From Fortiea sp. LEGE XX443 (GTDB lineage: Bacteria > Cyanobacteriota > Cyanobacteriia > Cyanobacteriales > Nostocaceae): DNA of 34,204 bases. The stretch lies in NCBI RefSeq assembly GCF_015206815.1, contig NZ_JADEXZ010000064.1, forward strand, positions 1 through 34,204, given 5' to 3'. The translations under genes were made by a program, and so were the position numbers. The notes under the pieces were generated by a model. That model was not told where the DNA came from. It worked only from the letters and a program-made list of their open reading frames with translations, and made no database searches. This document shows positions 32,036-34,204 of the stretch, in pieces (position 1 is the first letter of the stretch; each line of letters opens with the position of its first letter).

Positions 32036-33179
32036 TGATAAATATTTGGCGTTGACAAATGAATTAATTGCTTGTTTTCAATCTGCACTAGGTAAAACTC
32101 AAGGTGAGTTAGATCGTCAACTTTTAGATTTAGAAGGTGATGCTACAGATTATCGCATTAAGCGTGGGTTAGCTTATATTATCAAAAGTAATTTCTGCAC
32201 CTTTGAGGTAGTAAGTCCTTTAGAACCACCAATGTTAAGAGAACGGGTGTTTGCTCTCGCGGCTAAATCAGTTGCTAGTCGAGAATCAACTCAACTTACT
32301 TTAAGCAAAATTGCTGATGAATTGAGTCAGGAATTAGAGCGGGAAGTTTTGTTAGCACAGGTGCAAAATGGTTTATATGCTGACTTATCTGAAAATAAAA
32401 TTTTGACAGCTTTTGATACTCCTACAGCAGTAGATATATTAAATCGATATAACTTGTCTCAGGTGCAGGGAATTTTTTATAAAGCGAGTAAGTTAATTTT
32501 AAATGCACATCGGAATGTTCCTGGAGAATATAAGCTGTTATTTCGCTATCTCAAGTTGTTTCAATTGATGGCTTATATAGAGGGTGATGCTGACCACGGA
32601 TTTACCATTACCGTAGATGGCCCGACGAGTTTATTTAATCCTAGTACGCGTTATGGTTTGGCGATCGCTAAACTCATCCCGGCTTTATTGCATGTGACGA
32701 AATGGAGTCTTTCTGCGACATTGCAAACTCGTGATGTCTACACAGATACTTGGAGAACTGGCAGATTTACTCTGAATTCTGAATGTGGGTTAGTTTCACA
32801 CTATTCTAAGGGTAAACCCTACGATAGTATGCTGGAAGCATCTTTTGCTGATAAATGGGATGCGTTAAAAACTGACTGGGTATTAGAGCGAGAAGTTGAT
32901 TTAGTACCAATTCCGGGTAGTGTGATGATTCCCGATTTTCGGTTAGTGCATCCTGATGGCCGGGAATTTTTATTAGAAATTGTCGGTTATTGGCGACCAG
33001 AATATTTACAAAAGAAATTTTCTCAGGTGCGGCGTGCGGGATGTGACAATTTAATTTTGGCCATTTCGGAACGGCTGAATTTGGAAAAAGCCGGAGTTAA
33101 GTTAAATGATGTTCCAGCTAGAATTGTCTGGTTTAAAGATAAATTGTTGCCGAAGTCTGTGTTAGCAGTAATTGATTAA
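31965..33179 (+). CDS. Bax1-like nuclease (DUF790), partner of XPB
   Basis: 404 residues. The start MLPTELLSHRLNGEEIIPKR is typical of DUF790, so ATG 31965 is right although it lies 71 bases inside the helicase gene. In archaea, Bax1 binds XPB and nicks DNA beside the bubble it opens. The C-terminal domain carries a PD-(D/E)xK nuclease site: Glu291 (SMLEASFADKW), Pro323-Asp324 (MIPDFRL) and Glu338 (FLLEIVGYW). The N-terminal 280 residues are mixed helical and strand, with LFRYLKLFQLMAYIEGDADH and GPTSLFNPSTRYGLAIAKLI as family blocks. The overlap implies co-translation with the helicase. The repair role is inferred from the archaeal complex. Confidence 0.9.
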   Translation: MLPTELLSHRLNGEEIIPKRLKIDDKYLALTNELIACFQSALGKTQGELDRQLLDLEGDATDYRIKRGLAYIIKSNFCTFEVVSPLEPPMLRERVFALAAKSVASRESTQLTLSKIADELSQELEREVLLAQVQNGLYADLSENKILTAFDTPTAVDILNRYNLSQVQGIFYKASKLILNAHRNVPGEYKLLFRYLKLFQLMAYIEGDADHGFTITVDGPTSLFNPSTRYGLAIAKLIPALLHVTKWSLSATLQTRDVYTDTWRTGRFTLNSECGLVSHYSKGKPYDSMLEASFADKWDALKTDWVLEREVDLVPIPGSVMIPDFRLVHPDGREFLLEIVGYWRPEYLQKKFSQVRRAGCDNLILAISERLNLEKAGVKLNDVPARIVWFKDKLLPKSVLAVID

Positions 33180-33216
33180 ATAAGTAGGTCGGTGTTAAAA
33201 ATTGTCGTTATGACAA

Positions 33217-33244
33217 GGCAGGAGGCAGAGGGCAGAAGGCAGAA
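33217..33244. repeat. Heptamer tandem repeat GGCAGRR x4
   Basis: GGCAGGA, GGCAGAG, GGCAGAA and GGCAGAA in direct succession, 38 bases past the Bax1 stop. The last two are equal, the first two differ by one or two bases, as in an ageing tandem repeat. Confidence 0.75.
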
Positions 33245-33387
33245 GGGAAGAGGTTTTCAAGCTACTTTACTTTCCGTTACATAGTTCCGTTTATTTGCAC
33301 CTTTCTACTTAAATCAAGTAAATAATTTTAATTCTTCATTACTGAGGATGCTAAATCTGCCTGTCAAAACAACAGTTAAGTTATTCA

Positions 33388-33963
33388 TCAGATACCAGCT
33401 TTAGTAAATGCCCGGCTCAAAGCATCAACCAAATCTAACCTTTCTGCCCATTGCGTTAAGTATATGTAATCCAAAGTTTCTGCTTGCAACTTCAGTATCC
33501 CCAGCGCATCACGCCACTGTTTTTCAGATTGACTCCTCTTACCCCGCAGCAATTTCTGTAAAATTGTATCTTCTGCCGAAGCCACCCAAAACTTAGTGAT
33601 TCCGTCTAAGTCGATTAGCTGGCGACGTGCCATCTGGGATACTGAAAACGACGAAACATCACTGATATATAGGTCGGCATTAGCAATAGTTTCGGTATGG
33701 GTGATATTCAGCATTTGCTCACATCCCTGCTTTAAACCCTCAACCGCACCTGCTGGACAATAGTATCCTGCTGCTTCAAGTGTTGCCACTAACAAATCAA
33801 TTTGCTCAGGTTGGATTTCAATCACCAAATTTAAATCACGAGTCGAACGGGGTTCCCCATGTATCGAAGCAGCAACACCACCGCTCACGTAGTAAGAAAT
33901 ATTAGTTAACTCAAAAATTTGGTGAAGCTCTACTGCAAGGCTTATGGAATCCTGAATCCACAT
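33388..33963 (-). CDS. Nucleotidyltransferase-fold protein (AbiEii/MNT-like), altered active site
   Basis: 191 residues from ATG 33963 (MWIQDSISLAVELHQIFELT). The motif SGGVAASIHGEPRSTRDLNL (27-46) is the nucleotidyltransferase signature GG ... R-x-T-x-D-x-D, but the second Asp is Asn45. The rest (FWVASAEDTILQKLLRGKRS, KQWRDALGILKLQAETLDYI, LTQWAERLDLVDALSRAF) matches stand-alone proteins of this group, which resemble antitoxin or toxin halves of AbiE and MNT-HEPN systems. No partner gene lies beside it. The frame is open to TTG 34086, but those 41 residues resemble nothing conserved and lack a ribosome site. Loss of the Asp may mean a non-catalytic, binding-only role. Confidence 0.7.
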   Translation of the reverse strand: MWIQDSISLAVELHQIFELTNISYYVSGGVAASIHGEPRSTRDLNLVIEIQPEQIDLLVATLEAAGYYCPAGAVEGLKQGCEQMLNITHTETIANADLYISDVSSFSVSQMARRQLIDLDGITKFWVASAEDTILQKLLRGKRSQSEKQWRDALGILKLQAETLDYIYLTQWAERLDLVDALSRAFTKAGI

Positions 33964-34085
33964 ATTTTCATCATTACCTTTGGGGTGAAAATCAACCCTA
34001 TATTTTTCTCCTATAGGAATCATATTTGATTTCTGAAAAAGTGTACGAGATAATACGGAGGAATATATCTGTCTAAGAACAAACA

Positions 34086-34204
34086 ATGATAGATCAGCAT
34101 CTACAACCTGCGATGCCTGCGGCGGGCGTAGCCATCGCAGAACTACAAGAATTTATAGATAGTCGCCCAGATGCCCGTGAGGTGAGAAAAGCTCTCTTCT
34201 GTAA
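34086..34204 (+). CDS. 5' end of a probable transposase (cut by the window edge)
   Basis: ATG 34086 starts a frame still open at the window end (39 residues seen). After the first 18 residues the text ELQEFIDSRPDAREVRKALF recalls the N-terminal helix-turn-helix proteins of cyanobacterial IS630-type elements. Residues about 9-18 are encoded by a palindromic repeat. A divergent overlap with the upstream extension of the nucleotidyltransferase frame exists. The identity is tentative, from a short stretch only. Confidence 0.4.
   Translation, partial: MIDQHLQPAMPAAGVAIAELQEFIDSRPDAREVRKALFC
34110..34138. repeat. Palindromic dispersed repeat at the start of the last ORF
   Basis: GCGATG and CATCGC close a 29-base GC-rich block (CCTGCGGCGGGCGTAGC inside). 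It is read in frame as part of AMPAAGVAIAE and probably inserted into the coding sequence. Confidence 0.65.

Overview
The window comes from a filamentous, Nostoc/Anabaena-type cyanobacterium. Evidence seen directly: many GCGATCGC (HIP1) octamers, a thylakoid NDH-1 subunit (NdhL), a chlorophyll cyclase (AcsF) beside heme oxygenase and HemN, a tRNA-Leu(UAA) split by a group I intron, a CAAD-domain thylakoid protein, heptanucleotide tandem repeats and small palindromic dispersed repeats. The genus is an inference.

Layout. 1-450: non-coding, with a strong hairpin, a Fur-like palindrome and a long foldback. 451-1926: gatB (minus). 2093-2838: RHH antitoxin plus PIN toxin. 2942-5452: FAD oxidoreductase and a convergent pentapeptide/TPR secreted protein whose 3' ends overlap. 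5861-8181: GH104-type muramidase with an apparent CTG start, MenH, and a DHFR/RibD-like reductase whose stop codon is shared with a 145-bp MITE. 8373-10712: DUF3592 protein, glutathionyl-hydroquinone reductase, a remnant of an extradiol dioxygenase, and a MarR regulator. 10823-13253: membrane/coiled-coil protein, trpA, DUF3007 and ndhL (minus). 13606-13989: intron-containing tRNA-Leu. 14247-17421: membrane acyltransferase and typA/bipA.

17581-20093 is the clearest accessory patch. It holds a promoter-led two-gene unit (double zinc-ribbon/winged-helix protein plus a HEPN-like/winged-helix protein), then a frameshifted small ORF and the broken start of an ISAs1-type transposase. The pair has no function I can name and is my best candidate for an undescribed, possibly defensive, system. 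20212-23675 is a run of minus-strand stress or envelope genes (disordered acidic protein, CAAD protein, BON lipoprotein, triple-repeat stress protein).

23986-27897 is the low-oxygen tetrapyrrole cluster: acsF-type cyclase divergent from heme oxygenase and hemN. It supplies chlorophyll, bilin and heme steps when oxygen is scarce. A 35-nt dispersed repeat lies in frame inside acsF. 28012-29568: glucose-dehydrogenase-like SDR and a fasciclin lipoprotein. 29677-30382: decayed coding fragments. 30455-33179: XPB-type helicase overlapping a Bax1 (DUF790) nuclease gene, a DNA-repair pair best known from archaea. 33388-34204: a nucleotidyltransferase-fold protein with an altered active site, and the 5' end of a probable transposase that carries a palindromic repeat.
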